NCBI GenBank assembly: GCA_030272585.1
Contig: BSYQ01000008.1
Span: forward strand, 1,240,001-1,304,000
Direction of reading: 5' to 3'
Length of the DNA: 64,000 nt
From: Bryopsis sp. KO-2023
Taxonomy: Eukaryota > Chlorophyta > Ulvophyceae > Bryopsidales > Bryopsidaceae
Shown here: positions 18,051-28,000 of the stretch, one piece after another
Position numbering within the stretch: the stretch's first letter is position 1
Layout of the letters: each line of letters starts with the position of its first letter
Notes under the pieces: generated by a model
Told to the model about the DNA's origin: nothing
Databases searched by the model: none
What the model saw: only the letters and a program-made list of their open reading frames with translations
Position numbers and translations under genes: made by a program

Positions 18051-21000
18051 CTATTCTCTTCCTTTCTGCAACTCTTTTCTTTCTTTCTCTTTAAATGCGC
18101 GAAGTATATCTGGTGCGTTAACCAGATTAGCTTCAGGTTCCCAAGTAGCGTCAAGTAGATCGTATCCTTTCCACAGCACTAGGTATTCGCGATTGCGTTT
18201 ACCTCTAGCCCTTAGGATATTTTCGACCTCATACTCTACTTCGCTACCAATCAACTCTCCTTCTGGAGGTTGTATTTGCCTGCTGTTATCACTCGAGGCG
18301 TGATAACGCTTGAACTTAGAAACATGAAACACTGGGTGAATGAGCCATGTTTCCGGAAGTTGAACTCTGTAAGCCACCTTTGATATTTTCTCCACAATTT
18401 CAAAGGGACCCACAAATCGACGGCGCAGTTTGGGACTCACTTTGTTCAAAGCAGCCAACGGAATAAAACGGCTTTTTATCAGGACTTTATCCCCTTTCTC
18501 AAAAGCAATATCTTTTCTCTTCTTGTTTGCACTCACACACATTCTGTGTTGTGCTCTAGAGTAATATGCTTTTGCGGTATCTAAGTCCTGTGCCATCCGT
18601 GCTACCATAGTCTTAACTGCTTCCACCTGAAATTGCGTTGCCGTCCCACCAATGTTTGGTGTTTCTGGATGGTACCCGTACATCAAGTATGCAGGTGCGA
18701 ACCCTGTACTCGCATTCACTGCATTGTTTGCTGCAAACTCTGCTGTAGGTAAATACTCAACCCACTTATGGGGATACCTCTCAGCATATGGCCTTAAGAA
18801 ATTTTCCAGAGTACGTATGGTAACCTCACTCTGCCCATCCGTCTGAGGGTGGTAAGCTGTACTCATACGAATCTCTGTACCCAGAGCTTTAAAAAGCGTC
18901 TGCCAGAACTTGCTGGTAAAGCGAGGGTCTCTATCAGACACAATCACTTTAGGTAGGCCATGGTTGCGGTAAACATGTTCGATAAAAAGTTGGGCGTATC
19001 CTGCAGCGGTAATCTCTTTAGTACATGGGGCGAAATGCACAAACTTGGTAAGTCTATCGACAAAGACAGCTACAGCAGTAAACCCATTGGATGCTGGTAG
19101 ATCTGTCACCAAGTCAGTGGTAATTTGCTCCCACTTCCGCTCAGGTATTGGCAGGGGTTGAAGTAAGCCCATAGGCTTCTGTGTGTCAGCCTTTATTTGT
19201 TGGCACACAGGGCATTCGCGCACAAATGCCTTCAACTCATTCATCCACCCCTTCCACCAATATCGCCGCGCTAGGATTTCTCCTGTTCGCGCTGGTCCTG
19301 TATGGCCTGCTGAAGGTGTCTCATGGCACTCCTTCATAATCTTATTGCGCTGGCCTTTAGGAACCACCACTTTCTCGACTAATCCTTTTTTTGGGACCGT
19401 CCAGAGTATTCCCTCTCTGAGGAAATATCCCTCAACTTCCTCGCCACTCTCAAGCTTCCGCAATATCTTCACCAAGGAGTTATCAGCTTGGAGGGCTTGT
19501 TTCCACTCGTCTTGGCTTGCTTGATGCACTTGCCAAGTGGAAATGTTCATCGCAGTTTCCACGGGCTTAGGAACACTGCGGGAGAGAGCATCTGCTAACA
19601 CATTAGCCTTGCCTTTGATATAGGAGATCTTGGGGTTGATCGAAGTCAGGTACCCCGCCTCAAGCCATCTTGCTTGGGTTCTAGAAAGGTTCCTCTGCGA
19701 CAGAATATGCGTCAGAGGTTGGTGGTCAGTGAACACTGTTACTCCACCCGCACAACCTTCTAGATAATGTCTCCACTGCACCATCGCATAACATATTGCA
19801 CACAACTCTTTATCGTATGGTGCATAGTTAAGCTCGGCAGGCTTGAATCTACGTGAGAGGTAAGCTATTGGCTGTAGCCCCTCTCCGTGATCCTGTGTTA
19901 ACACGGCACCGATGGCCTCATTCGACGCATCAGTGATCACAGTGTAAGGCAGTGACGCATCTGGAAAAATAAGGACGGGAGCTTGACTTAGACGCTTTTT
20001 CAGTTCATTGAATGCGCCACGCTCCACCTGTCCCCATCTCCAGGGATGGTCTTTTTTCACTAGGTCATGGAGTGGTCCAGCAACATGTGCAAACTGGGGA
20101 ATGAATTTCCTGTAGTATGAAACCATTCCAAGGAAACTACGTACATCACTAACACTCTGTAGTTCCTTCCACTCCTTCACTGCCTTCACTTTTTGTTCCT
20201 GTGGTTTTAACCCACTTCCGCTAATGCGGTAGCCAAGATAGTCTACTGTTGCGACAGCCAGCTCACTTTTACTTGCCTTAGCAAAAAGCTGATATTCTGC
20301 TAGTCGCGACAGGACTTTCTCTAAGTGTTCGGCATGCTGTTCCATGTTTTCAGAGAAGATGAGTATGTCATCGATAAAGACAACAACAAAATCATCTAAA
20401 AACTCTGCGAGTAGGTCTTGCACTAGAGTTTGGAATTGCGCTGGGCAATTGGTTAGCCCAAAAGGCGCTACCAAAAACTCAAAGTGACCGTATCTCGTGC
20501 GGAACGCTGTTTTATCTGTATCAGATGGCCTTACTGGAAATTGCCAATAGCCTGATCGCAGATCTAACTTTGAGAACACTTTGGCTTTGACCACTCTATC
20601 CATCAATTCTTCTGGCAGGGGTAAAGGATATCGGTTTTTTACCGTCACCTTATTGATCCACCTGTAATCCACACACATCCTTAAGCCTCCATCCTTTTTC
20701 GGTACAAACAGGATTGGCGCGCCCCAAGGGGACTCGGATGGTTTGATTTTCTTCTGTTCCAGAAGGTAGTCCACTTGTGCTTTCACTTCATCCAGCTCTG
20801 CTGGTGAAAGCTTGTATATTGGACGATGGATAGGTGTTGGATCCTCCAGGTCTATCTTAAACTCATGACCTTTTCTCTTCGGAGGGATCCCTGGGGGTAA
20901 ATCACGAGGGAACACACCACGGTGTGTTTCTACCACCTTTTTAATTTCGGCAGGGGTGTCTGAACGAATAAGTTTGCCAATCTCATCCTCAGTGTTGAAT

Positions 21001-22058
21001 GGCTGTGTTCGCTCTATTGCGTCAGGCAATTCATGTTGGCCTAAAGCTTTCTCTTCAGATTCTTGCACTACAACCATGAATGCTGTCTCTGTTTTGAGAT
21101 GACGCATCATTCTCTTAGCTGAACACTCAGTCACTGGCACTTCTTGCAGTATCGACTGTACTTTTCGTTCAGGTTCAATACTCTCTTGGGTTGGATGACG
21201 CAACGGGAGATGAAACACTTGACTGTTTTTGCAAACTGAAATCTCATTTTGCTGAAAGTCTATGCGGGGGTTTTCTTTCTGCAACCAAGGCATGCCCAAT
21301 ATTAGGTCATAACCAAGGTCTGGGAACAGATCCGCTTTCATTTTGCACTTCAGCCCTCCTATCTTTACTCGGAGGTTGTTACAGCTGCCAGCCAGTTCTT
21401 TAATATCTCCGTTTGCCAACATTGCTCTCTTTGAGCTTGGTGTAATCGACAACCCGAGATCACGCGCTACCTTATCATTGATATAGTTTGCGGTACTTCC
21501 ACAATCAATGAATGCATAAAGGTCCGTGGTCTTGATCCGTGCTTTTACTTCGTACCCTCTCACAGGCACTTCTTGAATTTTTAACAGAGGGCATGTGTCA
21601 CCCTTGGTTGACGAAGTTGATCGAACTTCTGACACATTAACTCCCTCTGTGGTAGACCGCTGGGTTGTTTCTGACCCACTATCGTCTACGTCTGCAGGCA
21701 GGGACTCCTGTAGACTACTCTGCGACTCCAGTGAGCCCACAGATTCACTAACAGAGGGAAGAGATGCAGATGACGCATGAGGCGCGTCCATCTCATCCGG
21801 TGTGCTTTCCTTCTGTTCATTTTTCCAATCGCAGTTGTCATGTGCCGATTGGGTAGATGTGGAGAGTGTCTCTGTTCTCTCTTCACGCGGTGTACTAGTC
21901 CGCGCCTCAGGTTTTCCGCTGTGAGTACAAACCTTTTTCGAGGCACCTACTTTTGATCTTAGCTTCCTACGCCGCCTACGAACTCTGTTTCGCTTACGAC
22001 GTTTGCGTCGGCCAGGCTCAGACGAAGCAGTTTCCTGCCTGGCGGTCAGTTTAACATT
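18051..22058 (-). CDS. pol: B2 pol polyprotein with chromodomain
   Basis: Full-length frame almost identical to B1 pol (a few substitutions such as Glu-to-Lys near the RT C-terminus). The expected start is a -1 shift at A AAA AAA or G TTA AAC just before the gag stop; the first ATG is at 21791. Retropepsin DCGSTANYI, RT FIDDILIFS, RNase H, integrase HHCC and DDE, and C-terminal chromodomain are all present in order. No stop or frameshift is seen. Because C2 splits the upstream gag, this copy can no longer make a normal Gag-Pol from its own LTR. Confidence 0.93.
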   Translation of the reverse strand, partial: NVKLTARQETASSEPGRRKRRKRNRVRRRRRKLRSKVGASKKVCTHSGKPEARTSTPREERTETLSTSTQSAHDNCDWKNEQKESTPDEMDAPHASSASLPSVSESVGSLESQSSLQESLPADVDDSGSETTQRSTTEGVNVSEVRSTSSTKGDTCPLLKIQEVPVRGYEVKARIKTTDLYAFIDCGSTANYINDKVARDLGLSITPSSKRAMLANGDIKELAGSCNNLRVKIGGLKCKMKADLFPDLGYDLILGMPWLQKENPRIDFQQNEISVCKNSQVFHLPLRHPTQESIEPERKVQSILQEVPVTECSAKRMMRHLKTETAFMVVVQESEEKALGQHELPDAIERTQPFNTEDEIGKLIRSDTPAEIKKVVETHRGVFPRDLPPGIPPKRKGHEFKIDLEDPTPIHRPIYKLSPAELDEVKAQVDYLLEQKKIKPSESPWGAPILFVPKKDGGLRMCVDYRWINKVTVKNRYPLPLPEELMDRVVKAKVFSKLDLRSGYWQFPVRPSDTDKTAFRTRYGHFEFLVAPFGLTNCPAQFQTLVQDLLAEFLDDFVVVFIDDILIFSENMEQHAEHLEKVLSRLAEYQLFAKASKSELAVATVDYLGYRISGSGLKPQEQKVKAVKEWKELQSVSDVRSFLGMVSYYRKFIPQFAHVAGPLHDLVKKDHPWRWGQVERGAFNELKKRLSQAPVLIFPDASLPYTVITDASNEAIGAVLTQDHGEGLQPIAYLSRRFKPAELNYAPYDKELCAICYAMVQWRHYLEGCAGGVTVFTDHQPLTHILSQRNLSRTQARWLEAGYLTSINPKISYIKGKANVLADALSRSVPKPVETAMNISTWQVHQASQDEWKQALQADNSLVKILRKLESGEEVEGYFLREGILWTVPKKGLVEKVVVPKGQRNKIMKECHETPSAGHTGPARTGEILARRYWWKGWMNELKAFVRECPVCQQIKADTQKPMGLLQPLPIPERKWEQITTDLVTDLPASNGFTAVAVFVDRLTKFVHFAPCTKEITAAGYAQLFIEHVYRNHGLPKVIVSDRDPRFTSKFWQTLFKALGTEIRMSTAYHPQTDGQSEVTIRTLENFLRPYAERYPHKWVEYLPTAEFAANNAVNASTGFAPAYLMYGYHPETPNIGGTATQFQVEAVKTMVARMAQDLDTAKAYYSRAQHRMCVSANKKRKDIAFEKGDKVLIKSRFIPLAALNKVSPKLRRRFVGPFEIVEKISKVAYRVQLPETWLIHPVFHVSKFKRYHASSDNSRQIQPPEGELIGSEVEYEVENILRARGKRNREYLVLWKGYDLLDATWEPEANLVNAPDILRAFKEKERKELQKGRE

Positions 22059-22609
22059 TTTTTTACATCGGGGAGGTTTTTCACCTCCTCCAATCTAGGA
22101 CATTGCCTCACAGGATGACCCTTCTTTCCACAAAGATAACAATGATATCCCCCTCCCCCCTGGGGGTTCTGTCTTCCCTGATTGGCTTGTCCTCTTCCAC
22201 GGTTACCACCACCGCGTCCACGTCCACCACCACCACGTCCTTGTTGCTGTTGCTGCTGCTGTTGCACTCCTGCGGCAGCTTGTGGTGGTGCTTGAGCTGG
22301 TGGTGTAGGGTTCTGCTGCTGCTGACCCTGATTCTGGCCTTTCTTCTTTCTTCCACCACGCCAGACTCCTTTCTTTTTCTGATTGGTTTGCCCTCCTTGG
22401 CCTTGTGTTCCAACTCCAAGGGCTTCCAATCGTTCGGCGGATATGATGGCGGCCTCGACATCTCGAGGTACCGTTGCTGCGACTAACTTCTGAACTTCAC
22501 TTTTAAGTCCATCCACGAAGAGCAAATACTGGTGATCCTCTTCGAGGTCTGGAATCCTCAAGATTAACCGCTGAAACTCTTTGACGAACTGTTTCACGGT
22601 TCCAGTCTG
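22046..22609 (-). pseudogene. gag: B2 gag, C-terminal fragment
   Basis: This continues the gag broken by C2: it resumes at ACTGGAACCGTGAAACAGTT after the GTCTG duplication (22605-22609) and runs to the TGA at 22046. It carries the end of the capsid core, the Gln/RGG tail and the CCHC knuckle CYLCGKKGHPVRQC. The RGG tract is 5 residues shorter than in B1, a typical slippage difference. The N-terminal part is at 32810-34890. Confidence 0.9.
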
Positions 22610-22783
22610 TGTTAGGTCCCTGTAGGTTTTAGTGAGTCGTTGCTGAAGTTGAGACTGGGGTCACACACTTTCACAAACCAGAGAATTAATTTTACAAGGT
22701 GTTCTCTCTGAACTTAACCCCCTAGAACCCGTACTAACCCGTACTACACACTCGTACTGCAAAATGAGTGCGACAACGTATCA
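22610..22783 (-). repeat. C2 3' LTR (174 bp)
   Basis: Begins TGATACGTTG (22783) and ends GGGACCTAACA (22610) on the minus strand. It is unusually short for a chromovirus LTR and has no obvious TATA box. Confidence 0.93.
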
Positions 22784-22805
22784 ACTACTCCCCCCCCCCC
22801 CCCCC
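22784..22805 (-). other. C2 polypurine tract
   Basis: Sixteen G residues followed by AGTAGT lie directly before the 3' LTR on the minus strand, the expected place and composition for the plus-strand primer. Confidence 0.8.
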
Positions 22806-22934
22806 AAAGGGTGTCCACACCCGTAGAAGAACCCAAAAAGAAAGAAAAATAAAAGAAAAGAAAAGAAAAGAAAACCCCCAAGGAAAAACTGTCTCTGTCC
22901 GGCTCTGACTCTCTGGCTCTGGCTCCGCTCTCGC

Positions 22935-24761
22935 TCACTCTGTCTCCGAGTCCAAGCCCTCGAGATCCCACATCGTTCGTAGGATGTATGTCAGCCGGGA
23001 TCCAAGCTCCTTGACACCGGTTTTTGAAGGGAAGGCTGCGGATTTGACCCGACACACCTGACATGGTAAGGTGAGCTGATCAGTGGTATCCGGGGATGGA
23101 AGCGATGGGAGCGGAAGAAAATCCTCCGCACGTTTCCCGAGGCGAAGATGCTCCGCGGTCATATCGAGCGGCCGGATAGTTTTATCCGCGAGCCACCGAT
23201 TGATGACCCGATCCATTACATGATGATGGGGCCAGTGTGTAGGGCAAACGTAGTGTGCCCCACAACTGGTTTTTACCCCGACACCATGTTGCGTTCCCGC
23301 GCAGTAATAGCACTTCGTTCCCGCGAGTGCTGGATCGTGCGTGCCTTTGATCTTCTTGAGCGCTGCACGCAGCTCTTTCGCGTCCTTCGCGCGTGTGCGT
23401 TTCTTCCCCCGCTTGGTGCTTTTCTCCGCGCCCTTTTTTCCCGCTTCCTTCACTTTTTCCGCATCCGCCTGAGTCGACGGCTCCCCTTTCTTGGTTTCGG
23501 CGGTTGTCTTTTTCTCCGCGTCCGCCTTCTTTTGCTTTCCCGCGTCCGCGTGTGTTTTTCCCGCGTCCGCCTTCTGTTTTTCCGCAGCCGCCTTTTTCTC
23601 CGCGGCTGCTTTCTTTTTCTCCGCATCCGCCTCCGCGAGTGCTTTGAGCATTGCTGCTTTGACGAGTGCTTATGTTTGTGTGTCCTCCGCGCTCAGCGGT
23701 GGTTTTGAACCTGTCGGTTCTTCCGCTATGACGTCTTCGTTGTCGTCATCGTCAAGGGAACTCTGGGGTGGTTTCGCCAATTGCTTTGAGATATTCTCCG
23801 CTGCCCCGTCTATCCGGCTCAACCAGTCGTTCACTTGGTCCAAATTGTGCGCCTTCGTAAGGTCCACGTTCGTGATGGTGATCTCCTTGACCTTATGCAT
23901 ATCGACCTGATCTTTTATCCGGCCGTCTCGCACCAACTGCGCCTGCGCCTTCGCGGTATCCAGCCGTACTCCCACGAGTCCGTGTGAGAAACTCGCGAGT
24001 GACTGCGGGATGTCCATGAGGTTGGCCCGAAGCCGGTTGACCTCAACTTTGGACGCGACGAGTTCTGACATCAACACCCGGGCGGTCGTGCTGCTGCAGA
24101 AGTCGTCTCCCTTTTCCGCCTTGGCGAGAGCGGCTTTTGTGGCTGCCAACTCTTTTTGGACCGTGACGAGGTTGCGGTAGCGTTTCTCCGCCTCACTGAT
24201 GAGCTGCTTATTCTCCTTGTGATACCATTCGGTATCCGCCTGAGCTTTGGTGGCTGTTTTCCGGGACAGGGCCAGATCGGTGGTCAGCTGGGTAATTTCC
24301 TTGGCTTTCGCGGAAATTTCTTGATTCCGCGCGGAAATTACTTGATCCTTTGCGGAATTTTCTTCCTCTTGCGCGGATAACTCTCTTTTGATAGTCTTGA
24401 GTTCCGCTTCCGCACCGCGGGCTTTCACTTGAGCATCACTCAACTGCTGTTGAAGAGCCCGGTATCGATTGGTCCAATCCGCCTCCAGCTTAGTTTTTTC
24501 CGCCGCCCCTTCCTCTTTTGCTTCCCGGAGTTCCGCCGCCAGCTCACAGATTTCCGCCTCCTGCTCATCTCTTTTTGTCACACCCTCCTGAAGCTTCTTG
24601 TGTAATTTTTCGTAATCCGCCGCCACATTTGCATGTGATTCCACCGCCTCAGTTCCAGATTCTAAGGCTTCCGCGAGCTCCGTTTCCAAGGCCTCTGCCT
24701 TTGCTTTCCACTCATCCCTCTGCTGACGGAGTCGCTCCAAATGCTCGGATGTTCCAGACAT
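22935..24761 (-). pseudogene. C2 third ORF (about 607 aa) broken by one in-frame stop
   Basis: Reading from ATG 24761, one frame covers 609 codons to 22935, interrupted only by a TAA at 23672-23670 (context ...EDTQT stop ALVKAA). Upstream piece 363 aa: long coiled coil with repeated ISAKxxE-type heptads. Downstream: Lys/Ala-rich repeats (ADAEKKKAAAEKK), then a Cys/His domain with CYYC (about 484), CGAHYVCPTHW (about 500) and LPCQVC (about 566). The CxxC, CGxHxVCxxHW, CxxC order matches the B-family third ORF although the rest is unlike. Length and position after pol also match. A single nonsense change in an otherwise open frame suggests recent decay of a formerly functional gene. Confidence 0.75.
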
Positions 24762-25082
24762 TTTTATGCAAATGCTTTGAATGTGTTGCTCTGGTGGCGG
24801 TTGCTTCTGAAGGTTCAGTGCGCTCGGCGTAAACTTTTGACGAAATAGGGCTGGAGGGTTGCAGCCTAGCTAGTTTATACAAGTGATAGAGTCACTCACT
24901 TGTCACTGATGGAAGACTTCCTCTATTGAGTGTCGTCTCATCCAAGGTTCTAGCCCGCTTTGATATTACCCTCGCTATCTTGACTCAGCTCTCTGTAGCT
25001 CGCTCTTAGATGTATTTGATTATGGGTGAACTGATACCAACACATCAACCATCGTTCCCTTCCCCATATCAACCTGTATCAT
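24762..25082 (-). other. C2 spacer between pol and third ORF, with TATA box
   Basis: This 321-nt non-coding spacer carries TATAAA at 24879-24874 (minus strand, context TTGTATAAACTAG), 118 nt before the third-ORF ATG. Nothing else is recognised. Confidence 0.6.
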
Positions 25083-28000
25083 CTAAAGAGGTTGTTTCCG
25101 CCGCCTTGTCCGCCTTTCTTCCCGCTTAGAGCGGATTTCCTCTTTGGTCGGCAAGCGCGTGCGGTTTCTGAGATACTCTGCCAAGATATCGCTGGCATTG
25201 GCCAGGTGGGCTTCTGGCTCCCAGGTGGCTTCCATCAAATCATAGCCCTTCCACAGAATCAAGTACTCCCGACGGTTGGGTGTGCCTCGATCCCGCAGAA
25301 TACGCTCGACCTCATATTCAATGGCGCCATCCACCAACTCCCCTTCGGGAGGTTCCACCTCCCGCTCATCATCTTTTGACAAGCGGTTGTATGCCTTCAG
25401 CTTGGAGACATGGAAGGTAGAATGAATAGTCCAATGGGGTGGTAGTTGCAGGCGATAAGCGACTGTGGATATCGCTTTGTCCACTTTGAATGGCCCGACA
25501 AACCTCCGGCGGATTTTTGGTGGGATCTTTTGCAAGGATTGCAGCGGAATAAATGTACTCCGCACCAAAACTTCATCCCCTTCTTTGAAGATTACTTCCC
25601 GCCGCCGTTTGTTCGCTTGGACACACATCCGCTCTTGTGCGGTTGCATACTGCTGCTTTGCCTGCTGCAGTTGCTCGTCCATTCGTTTCACCATTTCGGT
25701 TGCCATTTCGGACTCTTCTTTCGCCGTTAACTTTTTCTGCACGGTAATTTGTCCCATATGTTGCCCATACAACAAGTGTGCTGGGGCATAGCCGGTTGAC
25801 ACATTGCGGGAGTTGTTGGCAGCAAATTCCGCTGTCGCCAAGAAATCAACCCAGCGGTCTGGATACCGCTCCACATAAGGCCGCAAAAAGTCTTCCAACA
25901 CCCGAATAGTAACCTCTGACTGCCCATCTGTTTGTGGGTGGTAGGCTGTGCTCATTCGGAGTTGGGTTCCCAGAAGTGAAAATAAAGACCGCCAGAAGGA
26001 ACTTGTGAATCTGGGGTCTCGATCGGAAATTATCACTTTGGGGAGGCCATAGTGTTTGTATATTTTGTCCACAAACAACTTAGCATATTCCGGGGCGGTT
26101 ATTTCCTTAGTGCAGGGTGCGAAGCGAACGTACTTGGTTAACCGATCAACAAATACCGCGATGGCGGTGAACCCACGTGACTTTGGTAAATCAGTCACGA
26201 GGTCAGTGGTGATCTGTTCCCACTTTGTTGTCGGTATTGGGAGTGGATGCAGAAGCCCTTTCTGCTTCGTCGTATCAGCTTTTGTCCGCTGACAGACAGG
26301 ACATGTCCGCACATATGCTTGGACATCCTTTCCAACTCCTTTCCACCAGTAGTATCGCTGTAGCACATCCGATGTCCGGGCGGCACCTGCGTGTCCAGCG
26401 CTCGGAACATCATGGAACTCCCCCATAACCTTTTTCCGGTATCCATTTGGAACCACTAGTACTTTGTCTGAGGTGGGAGTTGCTTGATAGTACAACCAGC
26501 CATCCTCGAACGAAAGTTTCGTGGGTTTACCCTCTTGGATTTTCGCGACTTCCGCTTGCAGTTTTTGATCTACTGCAATAGCGGTCTTCCATGCATCCGC
26601 TTCATCCACCACCCAGGCGGACAAAGCATGAATTTGATCCTGTGAATCAGGAAGGCTGCGGGATAACGCATCCGCCAGTACATTGGCTTTACCAGGCACA
26701 TAGACGATTTTTGGATCGATGGAATCAAAATACCCTGACGTATACCATCGGGATTGTGTCCGCGACATTTTAGCTTGGGTCATGAAGTGGGTTATCGGCT
26801 GATGGTCTGTCATAACCGTAACCTCCCCAGGCGCTCCTTCGAGGTAATGCCGCCATTGGCTGAGCGCATATGCTACAGCCCCCAGCTCCCGCTCATATGC
26901 GGAATATCGTGTCTCAGCTGGTTTTAATCGTCTTGAAAGGTAGGCTATTGGCTGTAGCCCCTTTCCATGGTCCTGACACAGAACTGCTCCATATGCAGTT
27001 CCTGATGCGTCCGTTATTACGGTGTACCTAAGAAGCGGATCGGGTAGGAGAAGTATGGGGGTGCGGGTGATCTTTTGCTTGAGTTTGCTGAAGGCTTCGC
27101 GCTGAATAGGCCCCCATGTCCACACATGATTCTTTTTGATCAGATCATGTAAGGGTCCTGCAATCCGCGCAAACTCTGGTATAAACTTACGATAGTAAGA
27201 TACCATGCCCAGAAAACTTCGCACATCCCCAACTGAGCTCAACTCCTTCCATTCTTGAATAGCCCGCACTTTATCACTCATTGGTTGCAGGCCTTTCCCT
27301 GACAAATGATATCCCAGATAATCGGTCTCGCTGACCCCCACTTCACACTTGCTCGCTTTCGCGTAGAGCTTGTGTTTGTGTAACCGCTCGAATACCTGTT
27401 TCAAATGATCGACATGTTCTTCCACTGAATTGGAAAACACCAGAATGTCGTCAATGAACACAACCACAAAGTGGTCCAAAAACTCCCCCAACAAATCCTG
27501 CACCATAGTTTGAAACTGGGCCGGACAGTTGGACATTCCGAAGGGACAAACGAGGAACTCGAAATGCCCGTATCGTGTGCGGAATGCAGTTTTTGGGGTA
27601 TCCTTTGGCCGGACTGGAAATTGCCAGTAGCCCGAGCGGAGGTCGATCTTGGTGTAGATCTTTGCTTTAGCGAGCCGGTCCATTAACTCTTCGGGGAGCG
27701 GAAGTGGATAGCGGTTTTTAATGGTGTAGTGGTTGATCCATCTGTAATCAACACACATCCGCAGTCCGCCGTCTTTCTTAGGGACAAAGAGTATGGGGGC
27801 TCCCCAGGGACTCTCTGACGGCCTAATCTTCCGTTGCTCGAGGAGATAATCCACTTGTGTCCGAACTTCATCCAATTCAGCCGGAGAAAGTTTGTACAGG
27901 GGACGGTGGATTGGGCTCATACTCTCATCCTCAAGGTCGATCTTAAATTCATGACCCTTGCGGACGGGAGGTATGCCAGGTGGGAGATCTTTTGGAAAAA

